NCBI GenBank assembly: GCA_964593705.1
Contig: CAZQIV010000010.1
Location: 1 to 64,000, forward strand
From: SABY01 sp964593705
GTDB lineage: Bacteria; Bacteroidota; Bacteroidia; Bacteroidales; 4484-276
Reading direction: 5' to 3'
DNA: 64,000 nt
Under the pieces are notes generated by a model, which did not search any database, was not told where the DNA came from, and worked only from the letters and a program-made list of their open reading frames with translations. Positions 6,701-15,620 of the stretch are shown in pieces; the stretch's first letter is position 1, and every line of letters starts with the position of its first letter. The position numbers were made by a program, and so were the translations under genes.

Positions 6701-9700
6701 TGGTTTGACTCCATGAGCCATTTTCGTTTTTCGATCTGGAATAAAAAGTATGAAGTCCATCCGCAAGATGATTAACAGGTGCATTAAAAGTAATCATCAC
6801 CTCACCCTCACCATTGCCATAAATTGGAATGGCATTGCCATAACCGGGATCGATATCAAAGAAATACTCAGCCAGCCAGTTGCCCTGACCTTGTTCGTTT
6901 ACCTGAATGAGGTTTTCCATGATGATTTCATCGGAAATTGTTCCATTCGAAACGGTGAGGGAAACAGTATAAATTCCCGGATTTTGGTAAGTATGCAACG
7001 GATTTTGAATTTCACTGGATGTTCCGTCTCCAAAATCCCAGAACCATGAAATGATATTTCCCTGCGACTGATCCGTAAACGTAACATACAGCGGGGTGCT
7101 TCCCAGAGTGGTTGAAGTAGTAAAACCGGCAACCAGCAATAAAGGTGCAATATCCTCCCCAAACCTCGGGTTGAGGCCATATTCTTCGAAGGAATAATCA
7201 ACAATTCCTTTGATAAAATCAAAAGTTTCTCCCATATTGGGCTCATAGTAAAACATCCTGTCGTCCACCTGGCAATTGCCGCTGCCATCGTTGATGTACC
7301 ATTCGGCATTTCCATTGGGCAATGTAGTAAGCCCGGTATTAATGGTTTTTACCAGGGCACTTTCCCACGGTTCGGCACCTGCCGGATTGGTGAAGATTCC
7401 TGTGGTCAGGATTTGTGGCTCAGGAACAGGATTTCCGTTGCTAACAATGATAATTTGGGGAGAGTTAAACTCGGTCATCCCATAGTACTCCTGAATCAAT
7501 CCATTTACCACAACTTCATCTCCCATGTAGGCCGGAAGGTTGGCATTGTAAATAAAAATGCTGTTCCACGGGCCACCATCAGGGTGGGAAATAAAAAACT
7601 CATTATTGTTTCCATTGTATCCTGTGGCTGTTACCATGCCGCTAACTGTAACTTCTATTCCTGTAAATTCTGAAGGATAGGTGTTTTCAGGTTCGGGGTT
7701 GGTGGTAAACTGAAGATCATAAATAGTGATTGGATTTACAACAATATAATCTTCCATGGTTTTGGTATCCTCGCCTCCCATTCCGCTGACAATTAAGCTT
7801 ACTGTGTAGTTGCCTGGCAATGTATAAATGTGAGAAGGATTTTGCTCTATGCTAAAATTTCCATCCCCAAAATCCCAATACCAGGAATTGATATCCCCAG
7901 TTGAAAGATCGTTAAACTGAACTTCCAGGGGGATTTTTCCCGACAAAGGATTAGCAATGAAATCAGCGACAGGTATAGGCAAGGCTTCATTAAAAGGAAT
8001 TGCAAATCCGGTTACTTCCATGCCACCACGGAAAGTTCCGAGGTAAGTTGTATTTCCGGTAAGCGGATCAAGAGTTCTTAGTTCACCCTGTCCGGCAGCA
8101 TCGTTAAAGGCAGTCAGATAAATGTTCCCTGTAGCGGGATCAAAATCCATATCCTGCTCATAGTTGGCATCGAAGCCGATTGGGCCGATAGCCGTTGCAA
8201 GGCCGGTTTCTTTATCTAATTGATAGATTTGATCGTCATTAACATTAAGTGCATAAAGGTTTCCATCGGCATTGCAAGCCAAGGCAGTAAAACCTTCTAA
8301 GCCTGAATATCCGACGTAGGTTGAACTCCCGGATAAAGGATCAATTTCATACAAACTAACCCAGGAGTGTCCATAAAGTTTCTCCCCAACAGGATCGTAA
8401 GCCATCGAAGAAATATAACTTCCCGGAACACCAACAAAGGTTCGGTTTCCTGTAATGGTATCGACGGTATAAAGCGTATCATTTGCAATCGCCCACCACT
8501 TGCCATCCATCCATGTGCCACCATTAAAATAATGTTCGCTTTCTTGATCGTCCAATGAAAATACAGTTTCTGGATTTTCGAGATCAAAAACAATCGGTCC
8601 TTCTGGTAAGCCTGATTGATTTGGATATGCATTGTAAGCATACACACTTCGTGCTATTTCCACAGAATTAATACTCCTTGTCAGGGTATTGTTATTCAGA
8701 TTTTCATCGCCGGGAGCAGCTATACTGGATGTCAACTGATAGGAATCGGGAACACTTAAATCCACAGAAGTGCCGAAGGTAAATTGCTCCACATCTCCAG
8801 GATTCAAAAACAAGTATGTGTTTTCGGAAATAGTTCCACCACCATCCAGTTGATAACTGAGCGTTACATTTCCATCCCAGCTTTCGATGCCAAAATTCCT
8901 TACATTAATTGTAATATCTACAACTGAGGATGCCGATGCAAGTATCAAATCTTCGGGTGACTCAAATGAAGTAATAGCCAGGTTAATTGCAGGCGGAAGT
9001 TCGCATGAATGGTCAACCCAGGCACAATCAGGCCCGGCATTGATTTCCATATTATTCAGCGATGCGACAAAACCATTGGGCCCGAAATCGTAGGCTACAG
9101 AATAAGTGGGACCCTGGTCGCAATGCCAGAGGCCGTAAATGCCTTGCTCGTTTCCAGTAAGTTCTCCACAGAAATTATCTCTGATCTCTTCCTGGGTGCG
9201 GGCGACATTCCAAATTCTTACTTCATCAATATCACCATTGAAAAAGCGGTCCATATTGTTGCCACGTCCACCAATTTGAAGCGTGTGGCACACAGGATTG
9301 TTATCGAACTGATAAAAACCTACCTGAATGCCATTTGCATAAATGTTGCACAGATCGCCTTCTTTGGTAAGGGCAACGTGCGTCCATTCGTTGGTGGGAA
9401 TTATGTTGGGTTCTGATGTTACAAAGCTCCATCCATTGCCCGATTCGCCATAAAGTATGGAACCATCAGGATTTACACGAAACTGAACACTGGCTGCATC
9501 ACCATACCAATAAGCGATTTCCTGGTATCCTGACAATTCTGTGGGATTAATCCAGGCTTCAATGGTGAGTTCATCTTCGGGGAAAGATACATCAGCAGCT
9601 TCGAGGTAATCGTTTTCACCATCAAAGCGGAGTGCATAATAACTTCCCTGTTCAACCATAACAGTATCGTAGGCTACAATACTCCAGTTGTCGAATTCAT

Positions 9701-11747
9701 CCTGTGCGCGCATGTACAAAATATGTTCGCCGGGTTCTACACTGCCAAATGACACGATAAAATCCTTATCGGCAACAGGTACCTGAGGGTTGATGTTACG
9801 GGAAGTTCCATTGCCAAAACCGGGGTCTTCGTCCAGGAAGTATTCCACTGCAACCAAATCAGGGTTGCTTAAGGATGAAATATGATCGAGGTAAAACATT
9901 TGAAAATATCCCATGCTCCAAACACCTGCTTCACTTTTGGAACGTACAGTTACAAAATGGAAACCGGGCTCTTGACCATTCAAATCAATTTCAAAGGACA
10001 AGTCCACCACTTTGCCGGGAGTAATTGAAACCTGAGTTGCTAAACCGATGCCGGGATCGTCGTCAATAAAATATTCGACCTCAACAATAGGCTCCGCGCC
10101 AGTATCCAACACATCCATTAAAAACATGCTGGTATAGGCATGGCTCCATACATCATCAGCAGAAGCTGAACGTACAGAAACAAAATGAAAACCTGATTCC
10201 AGGCTACTCACATCCACATCAAAAGCAAGTTCAACAACCTTTCCGGGAGTGATGCTTACCTCAGTTGCTTCGCCGATTCCGGGATCTGTATCCACAAAAT
10301 ATTCAACTTTTGTAATCGGTGATTCACCTGAATCCAAAACATCCATTAAAAACATGCTGGTGTAGGCGTGGCTCCAAACATTATTTTCGGAAGCCGAACG
10401 AATCGAAACAAAATGAAATCCTGATTCGAGATTGCTCACATCCACATCAAAAGCCAGATCAACAACCTTTCCGGGAGTGATACTTACCTCAGTTGCTTCG
10501 CCAATGCCAGGATCTGTATCAACAAAATATTCAACTTTTGTGATCGGTGATTCACCTGAATCGAGCACATCCATTAAAAACATACTGGTGTAGGCATGGC
10601 TCCAAATATTATTTTCAGAAGCGGAACGAACCGAAACAAAATGAAAGCCCTGATCCAGACTAGTCACATCCACGTCAAAAGCAATTTCAACTACCTTTCC
10701 GGGAGTGATTGAAACATCTGTGGCATTGCCTATACCGGGATCTTCATCCACAAAATATTCAACTTTTGTAATCGGTGATTCACCCGAATCCAACACATCC
10801 ATTAAAAACAGGCTGGTGTAAGCATGGCTCCAAATATTATCTTCAGAAGCCGACCGGATCGAAAGAAAATGAAATCCCGGGTCCAGGCTGCTCACATCCA
10901 AATCAAAAGCTACATCAACCACCTTTCCGGGCAAAATATCTACCGAAGTAGCATTGCCGATTCCGGGATCGATGTCGATGAAATATTCGAATTGGGTAAT
11001 CTCTGAATCAATGGTTCCCAGAATATCCACAAAAACAGGATGATTATGGAGCATGCCCCAGGTATTGTCGTTGGTTTTTGCACGGGTGTGTAAAAAGTGT
11101 AATCCCGGCGACAAAGCAGAAAGATCGGCCTGAAAAGTAACATCCACAACTTTAGCCTGAGAAACTGATACAGGAATTCCATTCCCTAAACCAGGGTCGT
11201 TATCGAAGAAGTATTCGATCTCAGAAATCTCCGCATCCGCTGAATTAAATACATCGCTCAGGATATGATAGGTGTTTGTTAGACTCCAGGTTCCGTCGTT
11301 GGTTCTGGTTCTGAGGTTAAGAAAATGCAATCCGGTACTTAAACCTGATAAGTCAAGGTTAAAGGCTATATCCACAACTTTTCCGGAGCTTAGCGAAATG
11401 GCAGTTCCATTCCCGAAACCGGGATCGTTGTCGATATAATATTCAGCATGGTCAATTACGGCATCTTCACCCTGGAACACATCTTTCAGAATATGATGAA
11501 CGGAGGTCACACTCCAGTCGCCATCCTGATTTTGCGCGCGCAGGTAAAGAAAATGTATGCCGTTGCCCAGGCTGTTGAGCGGCACCGTAAAGTCTGCCTC
11601 TGCAATTTCGCTTCCCGAAAAGGGTATCGAAATTCCATTGCCATATCCGGGATCGGTATCCACAAAATACTCCATACGGGTAATATTTTGCGAAACGCCC
11701 AGAAGCGAGACAAACAGTAGTATAATGATTAGTTTATAACTTTTCAT
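3744..11747 (-). CDS. Giant T9SS-secreted multidomain surface protein, 2667 residues
   Basis: A signal peptide (1-19) is followed by 15 copies of a roughly 76-residue module. Each starts with EYFxDxDPGxG and ends with GxHxLxxRxxxxxxxWS. Copies 1-9 lie at about 20-700, 10-12 at about 1620-1850 and 13-15 at about 1930-2160. Between them are a LamG/concanavalin-like domain (about 702-890, LRFDGENDYLEA...TIEAWINP), a CARDB-like domain, a propeller-like stretch, an OB-fold-like region (about 1350-1530) and three PKD domains (about 1257, 1539 and 1852; WDFGDG / WNFGDG). A type A T9SS sorting domain ends the protein (YPNPSTG ... KKLVVQ). Residues about 2316-2467 are a low-complexity insertion derived from genomic repeats. 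Likely role: adhesion or matrix contact at the cell surface; no enzyme motif is seen. Confidence 0.9.
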   Translation of the reverse strand: MKSYKLIIILLFVSLLGVSQNITRMEYFVDTDPGYGNGISIPFSGSEIAEADFTVPLNSLGNGIHFLYLRAQNQDGDWSVTSVHHILKDVFQGEDAVIDHAEYYIDNDPGFGNGTAISLSSGKVVDIAFNLDLSGLSTGLHFLNLRTRTNDGTWSLTNTYHILSDVFNSADAEISEIEYFFDNDPGLGNGIPVSVSQAKVVDVTFQADLSALSPGLHFLHTRAKTNDNTWGMLHNHPVFVDILGTIDSEITQFEYFIDIDPGIGNATSVDILPGKVVDVAFDLDVSSLDPGFHFLSIRSASEDNIWSHAYTSLFLMDVLDSGESPITKVEYFVDEDPGIGNATDVSITPGKVVEIAFDVDVTSLDQGFHFVSVRSASENNIWSHAYTSMFLMDVLDSGESPITKVEYFVDTDPGIGEATEVSITPGKVVDLAFDVDVSNLESGFHFVSIRSASENNVWSHAYTSMFLMDVLDSGESPITKVEYFVDTDPGIGEATEVSITPGKVVELAFDVDVSSLESGFHFVSVRSASADDVWSHAYTSMFLMDVLDTGAEPIVEVEYFIDDDPGIGLATQVSITPGKVVDLSFEIDLNGQEPGFHFVTVRSKSEAGVWSMGYFQMFYLDHISSLSNPDLVAVEYFLDEDPGFGNGTSRNINPQVPVADKDFIVSFGSVEPGEHILYMRAQDEFDNWSIVAYDTVMVEQGSYYALRFDGENDYLEAADVSFPEDELTIEAWINPTELSGYQEIAYWYGDAASVQFRVNPDGSILYGESGNGWSFVTSEPNIIPTNEWTHVALTKEGDLCNIYANGIQVGFYQFDNNPVCHTLQIGGRGNNMDRFFNGDIDEVRIWNVARTQEEIRDNFCGELTGNEQGIYGLWHCDQGPTYSVAYDFGPNGFVASLNNMEINAGPDCAWVDHSCELPPAINLAITSFESPEDLILASASSVVDITINVRNFGIESWDGNVTLSYQLDGGGTISENTYLFLNPGDVEQFTFGTSVDLSVPDSYQLTSSIAAPGDENLNNNTLTRSINSVEIARSVYAYNAYPNQSGLPEGPIVFDLENPETVFSLDDQESEHYFNGGTWMDGKWWAIANDTLYTVDTITGNRTFVGVPGSYISSMAYDPVGEKLYGHSWVSLYEIDPLSGSSTYVGYSGLEGFTALACNADGNLYALNVNDDQIYQLDKETGLATAIGPIGFDANYEQDMDFDPATGNIYLTAFNDAAGQGELRTLDPLTGNTTYLGTFRGGMEVTGFAIPFNEALPIPVADFIANPLSGKIPLEVQFNDLSTGDINSWYWDFGDGNFSIEQNPSHIYTLPGNYTVSLIVSGMGGEDTKTMEDYIVVNPITIYDLQFTTNPEPENTYPSEFTGIEVTVSGMVTATGYNGNNNEFFISHPDGGPWNSIFIYNANLPAYMGDEVVVNGLIQEYYGMTEFNSPQIIIVSNGNPVPEPQILTTGIFTNPAGAEPWESALVKTINTGLTTLPNGNAEWYINDGSGNCQVDDRMFYYEPNMGETFDFIKGIVDYSFEEYGLNPRFGEDIAPLLLVAGFTTSTTLGSTPLYVTFTDQSQGNIISWFWDFGDGTSSEIQNPLHTYQNPGIYTVSLTVSNGTISDEIIMENLIQVNEQGQGNWLAEYFFDIDPGYGNAIPIYGNGEGEVMITFNAPVNHLADGLHTFYSRSKNENGSWSQTMARPFIKQMLPEDADPNISYLEYFYDDDPGFGQATPIAVDALSPMEVAINLPLESLSFGLHNLFVRSQDENGKWSIVMQRAFIMGNYPADPLPQLVKAEYFIDEDPGQGLAEPVMFDPNNGIHEQEFDANLDGYEWGEHTLYLRSMDESGSWSITVAEPFNVEEPPIIAEFSADITTGAVPLMVQFTDETYVSVPTEWLWNFGDGNTSTEQNPNHIYGAPGIYTVSLTSTNLEGTDTEIKEDYITVFPPIYSLEYFFDQDPGYGNGTGVYAYSSSIGGFNFLAPVDDLDDGYHLLFVRVKDTSGVWNQTMTRSFLKTRLMSDPDPNIVQVEYFVNDDPGFGQASSIPVSQSPVPIVETLIPLDGYTDGLHNIFFRSQDENGRWSECMARAFLKSYVPGELTNVSGLEYFMDEDPGVGFGTQVSVPNSQANVERSFVVNLEAQIPGEHRLFVRAVDERGHWSIVYNQLIEVTATGAVQVVLLPEGWSGISSFVIPDDPAVETIFEPVVEELVILQNFAGMYWPTAGVNTLVNWDEHAGYQIKMETAQQVTFTGEMQNNLTANLNAGWNYLPVLNACDNDAEELFGQIIDKLQIVKEVAGTGVYWPQFGVNTLGEVIPGKAYFVLVDEEVGLEFPICENPSNSQRTPSNSPWRGRTVHSSIMFKQNDPDQIQLGRIDVAAMRGGTPSPQGEVCAEAKPRACTSKARQGEVSQWAGTPSKNTPSNSPLRGRTVHSSIMFKQNDPDQIQLGRIDVAAMRSGAPSPQGEGCAEVGLCVGTPLSLRSGGEVQRTPITHTIAIPVQVISGLAEGNILTIYNKSGLCCGAVVFQNQNLVLTAFGDDPTTSQVDGLAEGEALQFRVYNPETGNEFPLEVEFDEHLPQGGYFVNHGLSAIKSLESTGVEEIEASRMNISVYPNPSTGMFRVSTLTGLATLLEFEWEVTDTNGSVIAFGNNQSDEFVINLSTHSKGIYYLKITQGGLQTVKKLVVQ
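3904..3936. repeat. Perfect palindrome inside the T9SS sorting-domain coding region
   Basis: AACTCTAACAGGGTTG (3904-3919) and its exact reverse complement (3921-3936) are separated by one base. The 33 bases are 11 codons and keep the frame, encoding part of STLTGLATLLEF in the sorting domain. The core CTAACAGG/CCTGTTAG is shared with the noncoding inverted repeat at 3651-3736. Confidence 0.8.
4345..4800. repeat. In-frame genomic repeat insertion with 225-base duplication
   Basis: This part of the giant coding sequence contains the same palindromic modules as the intergenic repeats at 12.9-16.3 kb: CTCCCCCTCAAGGGGGAG + TTAGAGGGGGT and CTCTCCTTGAGGAGAG. A segment from about 4397-4548 recurs at about 4622-4773 with a period of exactly 225 bases (75 codons), so the frame is kept. 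The encoded text is TPSNSPLRGRT...APSPQGEG-like and unrelated to the flanking beta-rich domain. It is best read as repeat invasion followed by a tandem duplication. Confidence 0.8.
10112..10810 (-). repeat. Near-identical 228-base tandem protein-coding repeats
   Basis: Modules 5-8 of the giant protein are almost identical at DNA level. The string CATCCATTAAAAACA recurs at 10112, 10340, 10568 and 10796, a strict 228-base (76-codon) period. The other modules are far more diverged, so these copies arose or were homogenised recently. Confidence 0.85.
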
Positions 11748-11759
11748 TTTCTACAGGTG

Positions 11760-12791
11760 TTATTGTTGGGTTTTGGCTTTGATATGCACAGGCAAACCAT
11801 CGCTGCTCGATCCTGAAAAAGGAATATTGGATTCGAAAATATGCGGTATGGGCGGCAGGCCTGAAAACACGTAGGGTGTGTTGCCGCCAAATATTCCGCA
11901 ATCCACGCCATTCTCACCGGCACCAATGGCAGGCGATCCATCTATCAAAACATATTTTCCTTCGGGGCCACCCTCGTTATAAAACACTACATCTTCGATG
12001 GCGGTATTATAGACATTGTTTGGGAATTCCGGAATTTCATCAGCACAAATTATATTATATGCAACTGAATTATTATGACTTGGATCAGGATCAATTACCA
12101 GCGGATCATTATTTGCTGCTGTTTCAAATATGATGTTGTTTTTTAGACTCGAATTTTGTACATGAATGTAATATCCAGTAGAAGTATTATATGAAGTGGT
12201 AAGGACATTATTATAAATGTTCAACGAGGCTTTGTCCCCAGTATTAATACATGAGCTGGAAGCAGTAATTATATTGTTGCATATTTCGGCACTTAAATTG
12301 TAATTACCTGAGCCAATATACTCAGTAATATAATTTTGAGACAGGCTCACGTTGGCCACCGAATTGCTTTGTGCCAATGTAACGAAATAAAGATGGTTGC
12401 GCGATACCTTTGCACTGCTGGCATTATTATACAGGTGGCTTGAAACTTTCAAGCCCATTACTATTGCCCCGGTAGCAGCTTCATCCAAATAAAGATTTTC
12501 AATAATTGCAGGTGCACTATTTGCCTGTGTTGAATCATTGATTGCCAGAAAATATCCCGGCCCGATAAGGGTAAGATAGGCTTTGTTTACGTGGTAAGTC
12601 CCCGAATGAGGAATTCCGGTTCCTTCGATATAAATTACATCGCCCGCCGAAGCGGCATCGATGGCTTCCTGCAAATCGCTGTAATCGGCATCCACGCCCG
12701 GGGTGTTGTTCACCCTTATGCGGTTTTGCGCCATGGAATTCAGCGAAATGGCAAAGCAGATTATTATTAAAAATGCTATATATTTTTTCAT
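11760..12791 (-). CDS. Secreted right-handed beta-helix protein, paralogue 1
   Basis: This 343-residue protein has a signal peptide (MKKYIAFLIIICFAISLNSMAQ), then the family's conserved opening RVNNTPGVDADYSDLQEAID, with AGDVIYIEGTG and GPGYFLAINDSTQA. Asn-rich parallel beta-helix turns follow (NNIITASS, NNVLTTS, NNIIFET) and a conserved end, GSPAIGAGENGVDCGIFGG. It is the first of three tandem paralogues and lies 12 bases upstream of the giant T9SS gene in the same direction. No catalytic Asp/His set of pectate lyases is evident. It lacks a T9SS domain, so it may be periplasmic or use an unrecognised anchor. Surface structural or carbohydrate-binding roles are possible. Confidence 0.75.
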   Translation of the reverse strand: MKKYIAFLIIICFAISLNSMAQNRIRVNNTPGVDADYSDLQEAIDAASAGDVIYIEGTGIPHSGTYHVNKAYLTLIGPGYFLAINDSTQANSAPAIIENLYLDEAATGAIVMGLKVSSHLYNNASSAKVSRNHLYFVTLAQSNSVANVSLSQNYITEYIGSGNYNLSAEICNNIITASSSCINTGDKASLNIYNNVLTTSYNTSTGYYIHVQNSSLKNNIIFETAANNDPLVIDPDPSHNNSVAYNIICADEIPEFPNNVYNTAIEDVVFYNEGGPEGKYVLIDGSPAIGAGENGVDCGIFGGNTPYVFSGLPPIPHIFESNIPFSGSSSDGLPVHIKAKTQQ

Positions 12792-12900
12792 TGATATTAG
12801 TTTTTATTGTTGAGACGCACGGCCGTGCGTCTTTACTTTCCTAATTAGTGAGCCGTCCGGCCGTCCGGCTTTACTTTCCTGATTAATGACTCCGTTTTTT

Positions 12901-13114
12901 GACCCCCTCTTCCCGACAGTTATCGGGGTTTCCCTGTTTAAAGACCCCCTCTAACTCCCCCTTGAGGGGGAGGATTCCACCACACCGGCCAGTACAGTGG
13001 CTTGTGTGTTGAGTCTCCTTTTCCCACTGGGAGAACTGCCACCACTCAGACCGCTCCACTGGCTTGTGCGGTTGGTCTCCCTTCCCCTCCAGGGGAAGGG
13101 CTGGGGATGGGGTC
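12901..13114. repeat. Palindromic GACCCC-type repeat, copy R1
   Basis: The 335-base spacer between beta-helix paralogues 1 and 2 is filled by a composite element. It starts with GACCCCCTCT, then has a CTCCCCCTTGAGGGGGAG hairpin at about 12954, a GC-rich core with CACTGGCCAGTGCGG-type palindromes, and a CTTCCCCTCCAGGGGAAG hairpin running to GGATGGGGTC. Partial GACCCCCTCTTCCCG copies precede it. Related copies are R2-R6 and the in-gene insertion at 4345-4800. Confidence 0.75.
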
Positions 13115-13126
13115 GCTGGGGTCATC

Positions 13127-14125
13127 TTACTTCTGCGATTTAATTTTTACATTCACGGGCAGGCCGCTTGTTGTAGTTGCCGATATGGGTACACTGGCCT
13201 TAAAAATGTGTGGCACCGGAGGCATCCCTGATAAAATGTAGGGGTTTAATCCGCCATAAGCGCCGCAATCAACACCGCCTTCGCCATAGCCAATGGCAGG
13301 TGAACCCTCAATCAGGTAGAGCATGGTTTCACTGGCTCCTTCCAGTGTGAGTACCAGGGCAGGATCAGCATCCCAAATATTGTTTTCAGGAATAGGATAA
13401 GTAGTAGTTTCCGTGTTGCAAACATTAAACTCAATATTATTGTTTTGTTCCGGATTTGTATTGATGCAGTCATAACTGCCACCTCTCGTGTTAAGAACAA
13501 TATTGTTTTTTATTGAGGAATTGTGCACGTTGATGCAAGGGCTGGTATAGCTTGAGTAAATCGTGTTGTTGTAAATTAACCAGTTTGCTTTGACTGAACT
13601 GGACATACGATAGGTAACAATATTATTTTGGATAACAGCGGAAGTGTAATGGCTGTGGTCGCTAATGATATTAACATAATTTTGGCGGATTACAACATTG
13701 CCAACATCATAACTATAACCGATGTAGAGCGAACTCAGATTGTTCCTTTCAACAATTACATTGCTGGCATCCACATGTATGGATCCTGTTAATCCAGCCA
13801 CATAGCTTCCTTCGGAACCGGGATATAGCCTGATCAATCCCGTGATGGAAGGGGCCAGGTTGGCCTGGGTTGAATCGTTAACGGCCAGAAAGTAACCCGT
13901 GCCAATGATGGTTAAAGGTTTTGTGGCAGTACCAGCTCCATAGGGAATGTTGGTGCCTTCGATGTAGATAATGTCGCCGGCAGAGGCTGAGTCGAAAGCG
14001 GCCTGGATATCGGTAAAATCGGCATCGATGCCGAAGGCGTTATTTACACGCCAGTGGTTTTGGGCAAAGGAGCTGCCTGCTATCATGAGGCAGATGATTG
14101 TGATGATTGTTGTATGTTTTTTCAT
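13127..14125 (-). CDS. Secreted right-handed beta-helix protein, paralogue 2
   Basis: The 332-residue protein starts at the ATG at 14125 (MKKHTTIITIICLMIAGSSF, a signal peptide). An upstream in-frame start at 14197 only reads through the palindromic repeat (encoding SPQGEG) and is rejected. The family opening is RVNNAFGIDADFTDIQAAFD, with AGDIIYIEGTNIPYG and GTGYFLAVNDSTQA. The protein ends with GSPAIGYGEGGVDCGAYGG and a Pro-rich tail. The middle carries Asn-rich helix turns (QNNIVTYR, YNNTIYSS, KNNIVLNT). It is clearly paralogous to the two neighbours, so the set arose by tandem duplication. Confidence 0.75.
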   Translation of the reverse strand: MKKHTTIITIICLMIAGSSFAQNHWRVNNAFGIDADFTDIQAAFDSASAGDIIYIEGTNIPYGAGTATKPLTIIGTGYFLAVNDSTQANLAPSITGLIRLYPGSEGSYVAGLTGSIHVDASNVIVERNNLSSLYIGYSYDVGNVVIRQNYVNIISDHSHYTSAVIQNNIVTYRMSSSVKANWLIYNNTIYSSYTSPCINVHNSSIKNNIVLNTRGGSYDCINTNPEQNNNIEFNVCNTETTTYPIPENNIWDADPALVLTLEGASETMLYLIEGSPAIGYGEGGVDCGAYGGLNPYILSGMPPVPHIFKASVPISATTTSGLPVNVKIKSQK

Positions 14126-14141
14126 TATAGTATTGTTTTTT

Positions 14142-14252
14142 GACCCCATCCCCAACCCTTCCCCTTGAGGGGAAGGGAGTTCCAACGCACAAGCCACAGC
14201 AGTAGCCTATGCGTGGGCGGTTCTCCCCCTTCAGGGGGAGTTAGAGGGGGTC
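14142..14252. repeat. Palindromic GACCCC-type repeat, copy R2 (inverted)
   Basis: Between paralogues 2 and 3. It begins GACCCCATCCCCAACCC, has a CTTCCCCTTGAGGGGAAG hairpin, a core with palindromic GCGTGGGCGG-like text, then a CTCCCCCTTCAGGGGGAG hairpin and TTAGAGGGGGTC. Orientation is opposite to R1. Confidence 0.75.
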
Positions 14253-14255
14253 GGG

Positions 14256-15254
14256 TTAATTCTGTGATTTAACTTTTATAGTAACCGGTAATCCGCTTGC
14301 TGCCGAACCTGAGGTTGGCACAATGGCTTCGTAAATATGTGGTACGGCTGGAAGACCTGAGAGTACGTAGGGAGATGTTCCGCCAAAGGCGCCACAATCT
14401 ACCCCGTTTTCGCCGGCATCAATTGCGGGTGAGCCTTCTTTGAGCTGCCATTTGCCATCGGTGCTAAAATCAAGTGACCCATCGTAATCAACAAAAACAC
14501 TGACCGGTTGGATGTTAGTAACATTACCAGTACCGGGTGGTATGGTGGCAATATTTACCATATTATATTCAAAAACGTTGTTTGTGTTTTCTCTAAAACC
14601 CTGATAACTGGCAGCAGAATAAATGATATTGTTTTTAACAATCGAGTTGGAAACTGATACTTGGTGTTTAACAACATTATTATAAACAACGCAGGATGAA
14701 TTATTCTTAAAAGAAATTGTTTCTTTAACATAATTATTGCTTACCAGAGTGTTAAGTGCAGGGTGATTAATATTACTAGATATAATGCTACCACAATAGT
14801 TTTGAGTGATTACACAGTTGATTACAGGGTTGATTTGAGCGAGATAGATTGTTTCGTATGATGCTCCTGCTACATGATTTCTTGAAAAAACAACATCACT
14901 TCCATTAATTCCTACAGTGTAGTCAAACACAATTCCATAAATTCTACTTCCAGAAGCGAGGGTGTCAATGGTAAGTATTAAGAAATGGGCCGCAATACTA
15001 CTGACTTGGGTTGAATCGTTTTGGGTAAGGTAAAAGCCGGGGCCAATCAAAACGAGGCGTTTGTTTAATACCTGTGTACCATAGCTAAATTGTGTGCCTT
15101 CGATGTACAGCGTATCGCCGGCAGAGGCACCTGCCACTGCGGCTTCGAAGGTTGCGAAATCGGCATCGATTGCCGGGTTGTTGTTTACGCGCCAGCTTGT
15201 GGCGTTAGCGGCTAAAAAGCCAAAGCAAAGTAAAAGAACTGTAAATTTTTTCAT
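14256..15254 (-). CDS. Secreted right-handed beta-helix protein, paralogue 3
   Basis: The 332-residue protein begins with a signal peptide (MKKFTVLLLCFGFLAANATS). The conserved RVNNNPAIDADFATFEAAV opening, AGDTLYIEGT and GPGFYLTQNDSTQ segments follow. Beta-helix turns include FSRNHV, SNNYVKET, YNNVVK and KNNIIYS. The conserved end GSPAIDAGENGVDCGAFGG is present. Same family as the genes at 11760-12791 and 13127-14125, with about the same length, lying upstream of both. Its start is followed upstream by two more repeat copies (R3 and R4). Confidence 0.75.
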   Translation of the reverse strand: MKKFTVLLLCFGFLAANATSWRVNNNPAIDADFATFEAAVAGASAGDTLYIEGTQFSYGTQVLNKRLVLIGPGFYLTQNDSTQVSSIAAHFLILTIDTLASGSRIYGIVFDYTVGINGSDVVFSRNHVAGASYETIYLAQINPVINCVITQNYCGSIISSNINHPALNTLVSNNYVKETISFKNNSSCVVYNNVVKHQVSVSNSIVKNNIIYSAASYQGFRENTNNVFEYNMVNIATIPPGTGNVTNIQPVSVFVDYDGSLDFSTDGKWQLKEGSPAIDAGENGVDCGAFGGTSPYVLSGLPAVPHIYEAIVPTSGSAASGLPVTIKVKSQN

Positions 15255-15406
15255 TGTGTAAAGGTTTTAGTTAGTAAAATGTGTTTATTGAATTGTGTTA
15301 TAAAAAATTTGTTTTAATCAAAGACCTCCTCTTCCCGAAAGCAATAAAAGCCTGCTTATTTCAAGACCCCCTCTTCCCGAAAGCTTTTGGAATCCTCCTG
15401 TTTATA

Positions 15407-15510
15407 GACCCCCTCTAACTCCCCCTGAAGGGGGAGAACTGCCAGCGCAGTGGCCGCTGCTGTGGCTTGTGCGGTGGTCTCCCTTCCCTTTCAGGGGAAG
15501 GGCTGGGGTC
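15407..15510. repeat. Palindromic GACCCC-type repeat, copy R3
   Basis: This lies in the 501-base spacer upstream of beta-helix paralogue 3. GACCCCCTCTAACTCCCCC is followed by a CTCCCCCTGAAGGGGGAG hairpin, a GCTGCTGTGGCTTGTGCGG core and a CTTCCCTTTCAGGGGAAG hairpin ending GGCTGGGGTC. Partial GACCCCCTCTTCCCG copies precede it at 15322-15400. Confidence 0.75.
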
Positions 15511-15620
15511 TTTTCAGTTTGTTTCATTGTTCTACTTGTTTTATTTTTTTGATGTTACCGTGAGGTTTCAACTTCTCTTTGACCCTCTCTTCTCAAAAGA
15601 AAAAAGCCGACGCATTTCAA

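Noticed and set aside
10112..10810. Regular 228-base repeats considered as CRISPR-like array
   Set aside because: The whole period is coding and repeat-like with no spacers, and cas genes are absent.
14126..14197. 24-residue N-terminal extension of beta-helix paralogue 2
   Set aside because: Encoded by repeat R2 (SPQGEG text); the ATG at 14125 starts a proper signal peptide.
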